Shown: piece after piece, positions 47,707-55,900 of the stretch
Layout: every line of letters starts with the position of its first letter
Numbering within the stretch: the first letter of the stretch is position 1
Origin: Desulfotalea sp.
GTDB taxonomy: Bacteria > Desulfobacterota > Desulfobulbia > Desulfobulbales > Desulfocapsaceae
Direction of reading: 5' to 3'
Assembly (NCBI GenBank): GCA_002733995.1
Contig: NVXR01000003.1
Location: forward strand, 214,759 to 278,758
DNA length: 64,000 nucleotides
The notes under the pieces: generated by a model
The model's database searches: none
What the model saw: only the letters and a program-made list of their open reading frames with translations
What the model was told of the DNA's origin: nothing
Program-made: the position numbers and the translations under genes

Positions 47707-48177
47707 TTATTCTGACCATTGTGAATAGGGATATGAGACCAGGCTTGCGTTGTAATATTTTGGGTCTCCGGTCACTTCCTCGCCAATCCATGTGGGGATT
47801 TCAAAGGTTTGATCTACGGCGTCTAACTCAATTTCAGCGAAGATAAGACCAGCGTTTTCACCTTTAAATTCATCTACTTCCCAGATGAAACCGGCAAAGG
47901 GGATTTTGTATCTGGTTTTTTCAATAAGGGGTTTCAGGCAGAGTTTCTCCAGCATTTCTTGGGCATCGATATAGGGAATATCGTATTCGAACTCCAGTCT
48001 CTTGCCACCTTCATTGGGGCCCTTTACGGTGATAATCCCCCGCTCTCCTATGGTTCGTATTCGAAGGCTGGGGCCTTTGCCTGAGCTGAGATACCCTTGG
48101 CAGTAGTCCTTGCCGCTGCCGAGTTTTCGCCAACTATCGTCTGTTATGAGGAATTTCTTTTCGATTTCAAGTCCCAT
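47707..48177 (-). CDS. CYTH-domain protein (triphosphate tunnel metalloenzyme)
   Basis: A 156-residue CYTH protein starting MGLEIEKKFLI with the hallmark ExExK motif (E4, E6, K8). Further charged strands, such as LRIRTIGERGIITVKGPNEG, RLEFEYDIP and WEVDEFKGENAGLIFAEIEL, line the tunnel that binds triphosphate. Short CYTH proteins of this type are mostly inorganic triphosphatases rather than adenylate cyclases. The frame opens at 48249, but GGAGATCC before the ATG at 48177 gives the start, overlapping the EI24 gene by 11 bp. Confidence 0.9.
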   Translation of the reverse strand: MGLEIEKKFLITDDSWRKLGSGKDYCQGYLSSGKGPSLRIRTIGERGIITVKGPNEGGKRLEFEYDIPYIDAQEMLEKLCLKPLIEKTRYKIPFAGFIWEVDEFKGENAGLIFAEIELDAVDQTFEIPTWIGEEVTGDPKYYNASLVSYPYSQWSE

Positions 48178-48985
48178 GTGGATCTCCTGTGTGGCCGTTG
48201 TTGTAGCGTTTGTTGGCAAGTTCAATTGCCGAAAAATTAAGGGTAGCATGAACGGTTAAGACGGGGAAAAGTAATGCAATGGCAAAAATATTTATAATCG
48301 GAATCATGCTTATTACAGCTGGAAGGACACCGATTCGAAAACAAGGGATTCTGTGCCTGTAGAGCCAAGCAATTTTTCTTCTAAGCCCCCACCTGCGCCT
48401 TGATGCTGGATAGTCGACAAACATGAGCGCTGAATAATAGGTGTAGAGAATAAAGACGGTCACTTGACCAATGCCGGGGATGAAGTTGACGAAAAGGGCC
48501 ACTATGGTGACGAGGATACCCAAAAAAGCAATTTTCAGGCCTTCAAGAATATCTATACATACCCCTGTAAAGCAAAACTTTGCATCCGGGTCAAAATCTT
48601 CTCCCGCATGGAGTTTTTCAGCTGAATGGCTGAGGAAGGCATAGCCGGGGGTTGTGAGGCTATAGGCGAGGAGAAAGGCCAGGTAAAAGGCAAGAATTTT
48701 AGAGACAAGATGGTACATCCAGCTTCCTGCGCTATATGCCTGGGTTGTTATCCAACCTATTATTGTTCCGGAGTCCGGGGGCGCTGTCATGAATTGCCCG
48801 CCCAGTTCATCCAAAAAATCGATGGCAAATTGATAGCCAATCCAGGTAAAAAGGATGGTGAGAAGGACAAGAAGGGAGCTCCAGGCCAAAAGTCTTTTGC
48901 GGCTGAGAATAAGCCATAGACTGCGGGAGAGAGGTTGCCATTTTGCCCGAGGGCCTGTGGGGAGACGGTGTTGCTTTTGCATCAT
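48167..48985 (-). CDS. EI24/CysZ-like membrane protein
   Basis: A 272-residue inner-membrane protein with the EI24 domain layout: TM segments near 33-53, 88-112, 150-180 and 215-245, re-entrant-like VNFIPGIGQVTVFILYTYYSALMFVDYP, and the motif RRWGLRRKIAWLYRHR. E. coli CysZ, in the same family, transports sulfate, a tempting role in a possible sulfate reducer, but sequence alone cannot fix it. It overlaps the CYTH gene by 11 bp and is translationally coupled to it. Confidence 0.82.
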   Translation of the reverse strand: MMQKQHRLPTGPRAKWQPLSRSLWLILSRKRLLAWSSLLVLLTILFTWIGYQFAIDFLDELGGQFMTAPPDSGTIIGWITTQAYSAGSWMYHLVSKILAFYLAFLLAYSLTTPGYAFLSHSAEKLHAGEDFDPDAKFCFTGVCIDILEGLKIAFLGILVTIVALFVNFIPGIGQVTVFILYTYYSALMFVDYPASRRRWGLRRKIAWLYRHRIPCFRIGVLPAVISMIPIINIFAIALLFPVLTVHATLNFSAIELANKRYNNGHTGDPHGT

Positions 48986-49056
48986 ATTTATTGGTATAAC
49001 GATTGTATTATTTCGTAATTTAATTTTTTATATAAAAAAGTCAGGAGGCTCAGCAG

Positions 49057-49172
49057 TTTTGGTTAAGCCATTGCCTGTAGCTGTTCAGCGCAGCTTCAAA
49101 TCCGTTCATTTTTCTTTTGAAGTATGTGGGTGTTACCTGCGAAGCCTACAATGGGCGTAGTTGGAATGTTGC
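49057..49172 (+). repeat. Dispersed intergenic repeat, copy A
   Basis: The reference copy: CCTGTAG, GTTCA, CAAATCCGTTCA, AAGTAT, CCTACAATGGGCGTAG and TTGGAATG in order. It lies between the divergent EI24 and radA genes. On the minus strand it contains a 19-codon frame, MNGFEAALNSYRQWLNQNC, that is probably fortuitous. Confidence 0.6.
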
Positions 49173-49331
49173 TGGGTAATTTACCATATTTTTATTAAAT
49201 ATGTGATCATATGTGCCCAGAGTTGCTACTCTGTTGTTTATCACACCTTTTTGTCAATACAGATAGGTTTTTCCCCCATCTGTACAGGTTTTCTTTTCCC
49301 CCTTTTTATGTAGCCTAACTACCTTGAGATT

Positions 49332-50696
49332 ATGAGTTTAACAGAAAAAAAACAGAATAAAACGGTCTATATTTGTCAGCAATGTTCGTACAAGAGTTTG
49401 AAATGGCTAGGACGTTGCCCCGATTGTGGGGAATGGGAAAGTTTGATTGAAGAGGTTCGTATACCCCCTGGCCGGAGTTCTGTCATCCCGGGAAAACCGG
49501 TGGCCTTACATCTTGCTCCTGATGGAGATGAGGAGCGAATGAAGACGGACATTGAAGAGCTGGACCGGGTTTTGGGTGGTGGTATTGTACCTGGATCTGT
49601 AGTTCTCATTGGTGGAGAACCGGGTATAGGTAAATCAACGCTCATTATGCATCTCCTTGAATCAATAGCCAAAAAAGGTAGAGATGTTCTCTACGTATCA
49701 GGAGAAGAATCAGCAAGACAGATCAAGATGCGGGCCAATCGACTGGGGGCAATTTATCCGGGAGAATTTTTGGCAACTGAAAATGGGGTGGAGCGGATCA
49801 TTGCCATGGCAACCGAGATGCGACCAGCACTTCTGGCTGTCGACTCTATCCAGACCTTGACCTGTGCGGAAGTCTCTTCGTCTCCGGGGTCTGTCACCCA
49901 GGTACGGGAATCTGCCCATAAACTCCTTGGATTTGCGAAAAAAGAAAATATTCCTGTAATCCTAGTGGGGCATGTAACCAAGGATGGGGCGATAGCTGGT
50001 CCAAAGGTTTTGGAACATATGGTGGATACAGTTCTCTATTTTGAGGGAGATCGTAGCCACGCCTTTCGCATTCTGCGCACCGTTAAAAATCGTTTTGGTT
50101 CCACCAACGAAATTGGGGTGTTTGAGATGAAGGTGGAGGGGCTGGTCCAGGTGTCTAATCCGTCTGAAATATTTTTGGCTGAGCGTCCCCTTGATGAACC
50201 GGGGTCGGTGGTTCTCCCCAGCGTGGAGGGGACCCGGCCTATTTTGGTGGAAGTCCAGGCCCTCGTCAGTCCTACAAACTTGGGCACGGCTCGTCGAACC
50301 GCAATAGGAGCAGATCAACAACGACTGTCGCTTCTTTGTGCAGTTCTTGAAAAAAAGGCAGGCCTTGATCTGTATGGTCATGATGTTTTCCTCAATATTG
50401 CTGGCGGCTTGAGGATTGACGAACCGGCTTTGGACCTTGGAGTGGTCTGTGCTCTTGTGTCCAGCCTGCTGGAAAAAACCATCCCCTCAAACACCGTTGT
50501 CTGTGGTGAAGTAGGACTTGCAGGGGAAGTAAGAGCCGTGGGACAGATTGATGTGCGTGTGCATGAAGCCCAGAGGCTCGGGTTTTCCAAAATTATTTTG
50601 CCTAGTAGCAACTTGGAGAGGTTAAGTTGGAAGCCAACCATTGAGTTGGTTGGGATTGCAAATATGCATCAATTGATGGAAGTTGTATTTAAGTGA
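49332..50696 (+). CDS. radA: DNA repair protein RadA
   Basis: A 454-residue RadA/Sms. An N-terminal zinc finger has C15, C18, C29 and C32 (CQQC...CPDC). The RecA-like ATPase has Walker A GGEPGIGKST near residue 95, the KNRFGSTNE RadA motif, and a C-terminal Lon-protease-like domain that includes RIDEPALDLGVVCALVSS and GEVGLAGEVRAVGQ without a protease catalytic site. It drives branch migration in homologous recombination. The stop overlaps the GTG of a small frame (GTGA). Confidence 0.95.
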   Translation: MSLTEKKQNKTVYICQQCSYKSLKWLGRCPDCGEWESLIEEVRIPPGRSSVIPGKPVALHLAPDGDEERMKTDIEELDRVLGGGIVPGSVVLIGGEPGIGKSTLIMHLLESIAKKGRDVLYVSGEESARQIKMRANRLGAIYPGEFLATENGVERIIAMATEMRPALLAVDSIQTLTCAEVSSSPGSVTQVRESAHKLLGFAKKENIPVILVGHVTKDGAIAGPKVLEHMVDTVLYFEGDRSHAFRILRTVKNRFGSTNEIGVFEMKVEGLVQVSNPSEIFLAERPLDEPGSVVLPSVEGTRPILVEVQALVSPTNLGTARRTAIGADQQRLSLLCAVLEKKAGLDLYGHDVFLNIAGGLRIDEPALDLGVVCALVSSLLEKTIPSNTVVCGEVGLAGEVRAVGQIDVRVHEAQRLGFSKIILPSSNLERLSWKPTIELVGIANMHQLMEVVFK

Positions 50697-50887
50697 AAGT
50701 ACTGGTAATATTATTGTTACTAGCAATTTTGCAACCGGCAGGTTTACAGGAAAGGTTGAGGTTGTTGGTACAGAAATATGTTTTAAAATCTCAACAACAA
50801 TTCGCCTTCGGTGAAGTTGAGGGCTCCGAATGGTCGGTAACTATGAGGAAAATGTTGTTTTTCCGAAAAAGTGAATGGAGGAGATAA
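50693..50887 (+). CDS. Small membrane-anchored or secreted hypothetical protein
   Basis: A 64-codon frame starting with a GTG that overlaps the radA stop. The N-terminal 15 residues (VLVILLLLAILQP) are hydrophobic; the rest is charged and ends SEWRR. No family is recognised. Overlap with radA suggests coupled translation, but the small size and GTG start keep confidence low. Confidence 0.4.
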   Translation: MKVLVILLLLAILQPAGLQERLRLLVQKYVLKSQQQFAFGEVEGSEWSVTMRKMLFFRKSEWRR

Positions 50888-50888
50888 C

Positions 50889-50999
50889 ATGTCTGATTTG
50901 CATCAAGAGCATAACGAAGACCATGATGTCAATGTGAAGATCGCCATCTTTTTTGTTGTGGTACTCGCTGTTATCACATTTATAGGTTTGATCAATTAG
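50889..50999 (+). CDS. 36-residue single-pass membrane peptide
   Basis: A short frame with a strong GGAGGAG ribosome site 5 nt before the ATG. The N-terminus is acidic and His-rich (SDLHQEHNEDHDVNV); residues about 17-36 form one transmembrane helix (IAIFFVVVLAVITFIGL). The size and layout recall accessory subunits of respiratory or transport complexes, but no match is recognised. It starts 1 bp after the previous stop, so it is probably the last gene of a radA transcript. Confidence 0.6.
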   Translation: MSDLHQEHNEDHDVNVKIAIFFVVVLAVITFIGLIN

Positions 51000-51354
51000 T
51001 CCGCATTTCTCAGGAACATTGTTAATTATTCAGCAGTATTTCAACTTCGTCTATTGTGGTCTTAGTCAATAGACTCGTATGGTTAAAAATTTTAATTCAA
51101 CGGTGTTGAAACACTGGGAAACCATTATTGGTGGTGATCTCATCCGCAGTCGAGAGTCAGCTGAGTGGCTATGAGTATCGTACTATTTTTAGGTTAGCGA
51201 TTGAGAACATAAAATAACTCCTTACCTCTTGTTAAAGAGGCAAGACTTACAATTTTCACCGACGGTCAGGTATCGCTTACGTCCCGATTAGCGGGGTTAG
51301 TTTGGGTGAAAATAGAATCGTTGTTCTGGAAGATATTGAGGTAGGGTTTAGACA
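51000..51354. other. Intergenic region with a structured leader element
   Basis: This stretch of 355 bases has no gene I recognise. It holds the leader structure at 51252-51313 described separately. GAGG at 51340-51343 may serve as the ribosome site of the next gene. Confidence 0.4.
51252..51313 (+). promoter_or_regulatory. Candidate structured leader RNA, containing conserved hairpin copy 1
   Basis: ATTTTCACC (51252-51260) pairs with GGTGAAAAT (51305-51313), enclosing a GACG/CGTC stem and a CCCG-ATTAG-CGGG hairpin, as in a three-way junction. Its core (51264-51301) recurs at 18554-18593. It ends about 40 bp before the start codon of the cyclase-like/cNMP-binding gene. It does not match any riboswitch consensus I know. 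Confidence 0.4.
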
Positions 51355-52620
51355 ATGCACACAAATGGGCCAGAAAGAGAGGTTGTGATTTTGATGGCGG
51401 ATATGGTCCAGTATTCGCAAATATCATCTGGGATGACACCTGAAGAAATCAGAGATTTTTTGGTAAGGTATCATAATCGCATAGATGAAATTATAGATTG
51501 TGAAGACAATTTCCCCGTCGATAGTGAATCGTCGGCGGGTGATGGTAGTCTCGTAATCTTTGATAAGCGTGAAGGAGAGGACCGGTCAGGGGTCTGCACA
51601 AGAGCAATTCATGCAGCACTGCAGATGGCTGAAGCCATTCAGGAGGGATCACTAGCCCCCACCCGGATGGGTATTTTACTCGGAGATATTACAGAGGCAC
51701 GGATTGGTAAAAGAATGGCAAAGTTTGGTGCAAGTTTTGCCGTAGCCAACCGCCTCGAAGAGCTATGCGGTTATTTTGGTACGCCTCTTCTCATGGATCG
51801 TGAAGTTGCCAGGTATCAGCAGGGGTTTGATAAAGATATCGTTAATATTGCGAAGGTCAGCCTGACTAGTGTGTTACATCCGATGAATATTTTTACCATT
51901 TATAAGCCGGGTGTGCATTGCACCCCTGATACTGATCAGGAGAAGCTGCATATATTTATCACCATGAAGAATGAGGCAATGGAAAACTTCACCGGTAATC
52001 TCCAGTCGGGGATTGTACCGAATTTCCCCCTCGTTCGCGACGCTTTGCTGGCAGCTCAACATTATTTCCAGGGGTTTACAGGACGGAAAGATGTCGGTAT
52101 TGAAAAAATTTTAGAGTACATCAGAGAAACACCATTTCCCGCAAGTGATTTTGATAGACGTGGCATGAAGTTGATGGAGAAAAAAAGGGATTCTTTAGGA
52201 GAGCGTCTTTTCCACCTGTCACAGGAACTCCTGAAAGCGATGAATCCTGAATTTTATCACGCACTCGTTGTTGAAACAGGCTGGGAAGAGTTCTTTAAAT
52301 TAGAGTGGAAAAAGGCCGGAGAGGTTATTATCGAGATCGACAGTGTTCCCGATGGTATTTATTATCTCGACTCCGGAGTGGCTGAAACTTTTAATATGAA
52401 CAATGAGTTGCTATCCACCATGGATGGAGGGATGATTTTTGGTGAGATGGCTTATTTTGGTAAGGAGAGGAGACGTACTGCAACGGTACGGGCAAAGACG
52501 GATGTTGTGTTAAGAAGAATCTCCACCAGTGATTTTGAAAAATTGCCAATTATTATCAAAATATTTGAACGTATTGCCATCGCCAGACGTGAGGGACTTG
52601 CTGGAGGATCAAAGCGGTGA
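51355..52620 (+). CDS. Class III cyclase-like protein with C-terminal cNMP-binding domain
   Basis: A 421-residue cytoplasmic protein. Residues about 8-185 form a class III nucleotidyl cyclase homology domain with metal-ligand candidates D16 (LMADMVQYS) and D63 (SAGDGSLVIF). The strand FGASFAVANRLEEL keeps R133 but has alanine at 126 and 129, where active cyclases carry base-specifying Asp and transition-state Asn. A linker follows, then a cyclic-nucleotide-binding domain (about 300-410) with GEMAYFGKERRRTATVRA as phosphate cassette. It probably senses cNMP and may not make it. The output is unclear; there is no HTH. Confidence 0.8.
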   Translation: MHTNGPEREVVILMADMVQYSQISSGMTPEEIRDFLVRYHNRIDEIIDCEDNFPVDSESSAGDGSLVIFDKREGEDRSGVCTRAIHAALQMAEAIQEGSLAPTRMGILLGDITEARIGKRMAKFGASFAVANRLEELCGYFGTPLLMDREVARYQQGFDKDIVNIAKVSLTSVLHPMNIFTIYKPGVHCTPDTDQEKLHIFITMKNEAMENFTGNLQSGIVPNFPLVRDALLAAQHYFQGFTGRKDVGIEKILEYIRETPFPASDFDRRGMKLMEKKRDSLGERLFHLSQELLKAMNPEFYHALVVETGWEEFFKLEWKKAGEVIIEIDSVPDGIYYLDSGVAETFNMNNELLSTMDGGMIFGEMAYFGKERRRTATVRAKTDVVLRRISTSDFEKLPIIIKIFERIAIARREGLAGGSKR

Positions 52621-52640
52621 AAGGATAAAGGGGTATCTCC

Positions 52641-52666
52641 TTTCGCCTCATTTAAATAAGGCGAAA
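52641..52666. terminator. Bidirectional hairpin between convergent genes
   Basis: TTTCGCCT / AGGCGAAA, an 8-bp perfect stem with a 10-nt AT loop, lies between the cyclase-like gene and the convergent HtrA gene. The T-rich flank is short. Confidence 0.5.
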
Positions 52667-52707
52667 AGAGAAGGTAAACCCATTGTTTCCCGTTTTGCAG
52701 GGCTTAT

Positions 52708-54177
52708 TTATTTTGTTCCAAGCACGATATAGCTAGCATAGTTTCCGGAACGAACCCTGAGCAGAATCTTTCCTGACTCTCCCGTTTCACCTAAAGCCTT
52801 ACCTAGATCCTTAGTTGTATATACAGGGATTCTATTTACTTCTTCCACCAGCTGACCGGGCTTCATCCCTGCTTTTGCGGCAGGGCTTCCCTGCTCTACA
52901 TTACTGACAATGAGGCCACTGTTTACTTCGTATTCGAAGCGTTCTGCAATTTCTTTTGTCAGTTCCTGCAAGGTAAGGCCGTAGTCTTTCATCGCCTTTA
53001 CGTCTTTGTTGCTTGTCTGGTTAGAAAAGTCGGATGGCTGTTGACCGATGGTGATTTGGATCTTCTTTTCCCTGCCGTCTCGGATGACCAGAAGGATGGT
53101 TTTGCTTGTGGGAGAAAGAAGGGCCACTCTGTTGCGGAGATCCGAAACGTCTTCAAGAACCTTTCCATCAATTTCTACGATAACATCACCCCGTTTCAGT
53201 CCGGCAGCACTGGCTGGGGAGGTTTGTTGCACCTCACTGACAAGGATACCACCGGCGTGTTTAAGCCCGAAGGAATCGGCAAGGTCTTTGTCTACGTTCT
53301 GGATCACAACACCAAGCCAGCCACGGGTTACTTTGCCGTGTTCTTGTAGCTGTTTTTCGATGGATTTTGCCATATTGATCGGAATGGCAAAGCCTATCCC
53401 CATATAGCCTCCGGTTTTTGAAAACAGAGCGGTGTTAATGCCTACAGCCTCACCGTGGGCATTGATGAGGGGGCCACCGCTGTTGCCCGGATTAATGGCA
53501 GCGTCTGTCTGAATAAAATTCTCATACTCGTTGAGACCAATACTGGATCTGCCGGTGGCACTGACAACGCCAACGGTTACAGTCTGGCTGAGGCCGAAAG
53601 GGTTGCCAATGGCTATAACCCATTCGGCAACCTCAAGTTGAGATGAATCACCAAGGGGGAGTACAGGTAGGTTGACGGCGTTATCAATTTTTATGAGCGC
53701 GATATCACTTTGAGGGTCAGTTCCCACGATAGTGGCGGTAAATTCTCTTTTATCCGAGAGAGTGACGTGGATGGCATCCGCTCCTTCAACGACGTGGTTG
53801 TTGGTGAGAATGAAGCCTTTTTTGTTGATAATAAATCCTGAGCCCTGCGCTCTTTGGACGAATTCCTGCTGTTTTGGCTGTTGTTGGTTGCGAAATTGAG
53901 GTCCAAAAAACTGATCAAAGAAAGGATGATTAAATACTTCATCTGAGCCGCGTCCACCGTGGGGGTTCCTCTTTGTAGTTTTTTCTACTTTAATATGAAC
54001 CACCGCACGTTTCGCTTTTTTAACAACGTTTACGAATACTTTGGCCGGATTATACTGAATTTCTGTATCACCTGTCACATTGGATTTAGCAAAAACCTGA
54101 CCTCCAGCCAGGGTAATGCAAAAGAAGATGACCGTGATTAAGCCGAGTAACGGTACGGTCAATTTCTGTCGGTTCAT
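52708..54177 (-). CDS. degP: HtrA/DegP family periplasmic serine protease
   Basis: A 489-residue trypsin-like protease and chaperone. The signal peptide is about 1-30; the triad is H128 (TNNHVVEGAD), D158 (SDIALIKI) and S233 (NPGNSGGPLI). Two PDZ domains (about 285-375 and 395-487) control substrate choice and oligomerisation. A Q-rich LA-loop segment FRNQQQPKQQEF precedes the protease core. It degrades misfolded envelope proteins. The frame opens at 54300, but GGGAGA before the ATG at 54177, which starts the signal peptide, defines the start. Name: Do-like; DegQ is possible. Confidence 0.92.
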   Translation of the reverse strand: MNRQKLTVPLLGLITVIFFCITLAGGQVFAKSNVTGDTEIQYNPAKVFVNVVKKAKRAVVHIKVEKTTKRNPHGGRGSDEVFNHPFFDQFFGPQFRNQQQPKQQEFVQRAQGSGFIINKKGFILTNNHVVEGADAIHVTLSDKREFTATIVGTDPQSDIALIKIDNAVNLPVLPLGDSSQLEVAEWVIAIGNPFGLSQTVTVGVVSATGRSSIGLNEYENFIQTDAAINPGNSGGPLINAHGEAVGINTALFSKTGGYMGIGFAIPINMAKSIEKQLQEHGKVTRGWLGVVIQNVDKDLADSFGLKHAGGILVSEVQQTSPASAAGLKRGDVIVEIDGKVLEDVSDLRNRVALLSPTSKTILLVIRDGREKKIQITIGQQPSDFSNQTSNKDVKAMKDYGLTLQELTKEIAERFEYEVNSGLIVSNVEQGSPAAKAGMKPGQLVEEVNRIPVYTTKDLGKALGETGESGKILLRVRSGNYASYIVLGTK

Positions 54178-54417
54178 TGTATATTCTCCCATGAGTGACT
54201 CCTGTGGACCTCCATGAACAATTTCATAGCAGCAATCCCTCTGGAGCCGGTTTTCTCTTATACTTATGGGAAAAGGTAAACGCGAAGGGAAGAGCGTCAA
54301 GAAAGATTACTGAAATGTAATATTGTTATGGCCATGCTTTATGGTCAAAATTGTGAACTTGGCGTCGTCTGGAGCGATGGGTAATGCGGGCTTATCTATA
54401 GGGCGTTAAAAATAAAA

Positions 54418-54445
54418 CAGCGCCCACTATGATAGATGGGCGCTG
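54418..54445 (-). terminator. Terminator after DAHP synthase
   Basis: The 9-bp stem CAGCGCCCA / TGGGCGCTG has a 10-nt loop and, on the minus strand, runs into TTTTATTTTT. Confidence 0.85.
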
Positions 54446-54472
54446 TGGAAAAAATGCAGAAGGTGTGGCTGG

Positions 54473-55822
54473 TTAGCTGCGAATCATATCTGCGATCTGG
54501 AAGGCTACTTCAAGGCTTTGTTCCGCATTAAGACGCGGGTCACAGGAGGTGAGGTAGTTACTCGCAAGCTCTTCGTCACCTATATTGTGGGCACCACCGG
54601 TACACTCTGTGACGTTGTTTCCTGTCATTTCAAGATGGATGCCACCGGGTATTGTACCTTCGGACCAATGGGTTTCAAAAAAGCAGGTGATTTCAGAGAG
54701 AATGTCGTTGAAGTTCCTGGTTTTATGCCCAGATTTCGCCGTATACGTGTTGGCATGCATAGGGTCGCAGTTCCAGACAATGTTGTGGCCCTCTCTCTTC
54801 ATTTCTCTTAAAAGTGGTGGGAGAACCTTTTCCACTTTTTTCATGCCCAGGCGGGTGATGATAGTAAGGCGACCCGCTTCGTTTTCAGGGTTGAGTTTTT
54901 CGATCAGTTTTTTTACATTATCCATATCGTAGGTCGGTCCTAATTTCAATCCAATTGGATTGTGGACTCCACGAAGGAATTCGACATGGGCACCATCAAT
55001 TTGCCTTGTACGCTCCCCAATCCATAACATATGGGCAGAACAGTCATACCATTTACCGGTGATGTGATCTTGACGGGTTAATGCCTCTTCATATTGGAGG
55101 AGTAGGGCTTCGTGGGAGGTGAACAGTTGGGTCTGGTTGATCAGTGGGTTGTCTGAGGAGATACCAATAGTTTCCATAAAACGGATGGCTTGGCTGATCT
55201 GTTTACCCAGTCGCTCATAGCTTCGTCCCAGGGGCGAGTTTGCTACAAACTCCTGGTTCCATGCCTGTACCCGCTGCAGTGAACCAAAACCACCCCTAGT
55301 GAACGCTCGGAGCAGGTTTAGAGTAGAAGCGGCCATATTGTAGCCCTTCAGCATGTACTTGGGATTCGGGGCCCGTGATTCAGGTGTAAATTCTGCACCG
55401 TTAACCATGTCGCCGCGATATGATGGGAGTTCGACGCCATCAATAGTTTCAAAATCTGATGAGCGAGGCTTGGCAAACTGCCCAGCAATGCGGCCTACTT
55501 TGATGACGGGTTTTCCACCGGCATAGGTGAGAACAACCGCCATTTGCAGGAGCACCTTGAGTGATTCCCTAATATTGGGTGCAGTGACTTGGGAAAAGTT
55601 TTCGGAACAATCCCCCCCCTGCAAAAGAAAAGCATCCCCAGTTACCGCTTTTGCCAGGAGAGCCTTTAGAGAGCGAATTTCTCCCGCAAAAACGAGTGGT
55701 GGGAGTGTGCTGAGGTTAGAAAGAACCTTATCCACAGCCTTTTGTTCTGGCCAGGTTGGTTGTTGTAGTGCTGTGAAATCTTTCCAGCTTGTTTTTGTCC
55801 AGTTGTCGGGTCCAGTAGACAT
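54473..55822 (-). CDS. Class II 3-deoxy-7-phosphoheptulonate (DAHP) synthase
   Basis: A 449-residue plant/mycobacterial-type (class II) DAHP synthase that joins PEP and erythrose 4-phosphate in the first step of aromatic amino acid synthesis. Typical motifs include FLLQGGDCSENF, GRIAGQFAKPRS, LPSYRGD, WIGERTRQIDGAHVEFLRG, GLKLGPTYD, WNCDPMHANT and GGIHLEMTGNNVTECTGG. No other aro gene is nearby. No leader peptide or T-box was seen before it. Confidence 0.95.
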   Translation of the reverse strand: MSTGPDNWTKTSWKDFTALQQPTWPEQKAVDKVLSNLSTLPPLVFAGEIRSLKALLAKAVTGDAFLLQGGDCSENFSQVTAPNIRESLKVLLQMAVVLTYAGGKPVIKVGRIAGQFAKPRSSDFETIDGVELPSYRGDMVNGAEFTPESRAPNPKYMLKGYNMAASTLNLLRAFTRGGFGSLQRVQAWNQEFVANSPLGRSYERLGKQISQAIRFMETIGISSDNPLINQTQLFTSHEALLLQYEEALTRQDHITGKWYDCSAHMLWIGERTRQIDGAHVEFLRGVHNPIGLKLGPTYDMDNVKKLIEKLNPENEAGRLTIITRLGMKKVEKVLPPLLREMKREGHNIVWNCDPMHANTYTAKSGHKTRNFNDILSEITCFFETHWSEGTIPGGIHLEMTGNNVTECTGGAHNIGDEELASNYLTSCDPRLNAEQSLEVAFQIADMIRS

Positions 55823-55900
55823 AATAATCCCTTGAAATGTTGTCTCATAATTCTTGTAATCCGGGGGTAGCGCGAGTGGAAAGGCTCTTCCGGGATTGTC

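Noticed and set aside
47707..48177. Class IV adenylate cyclase (CyaB)
   Set aside because: The ExExK motif fits the whole CYTH family; short bacterial CYTH proteins are more often triphosphatases, so the cyclase name is not supported.
49057..49172. Minus-strand 19-codon gene inside repeat copy A
   Set aside because: Copy B does not keep the frame and no ribosome site is present; it is better explained as a repeat.
51252..51313. GEMM (c-di-GMP class I) riboswitch, because of AGCGGGGTTA before a nucleotide-signalling gene
   Set aside because: The GACGCAAAGCC-type core and the tetraloop/receptor helix of GEMM are missing; only a short 3' resemblance exists.
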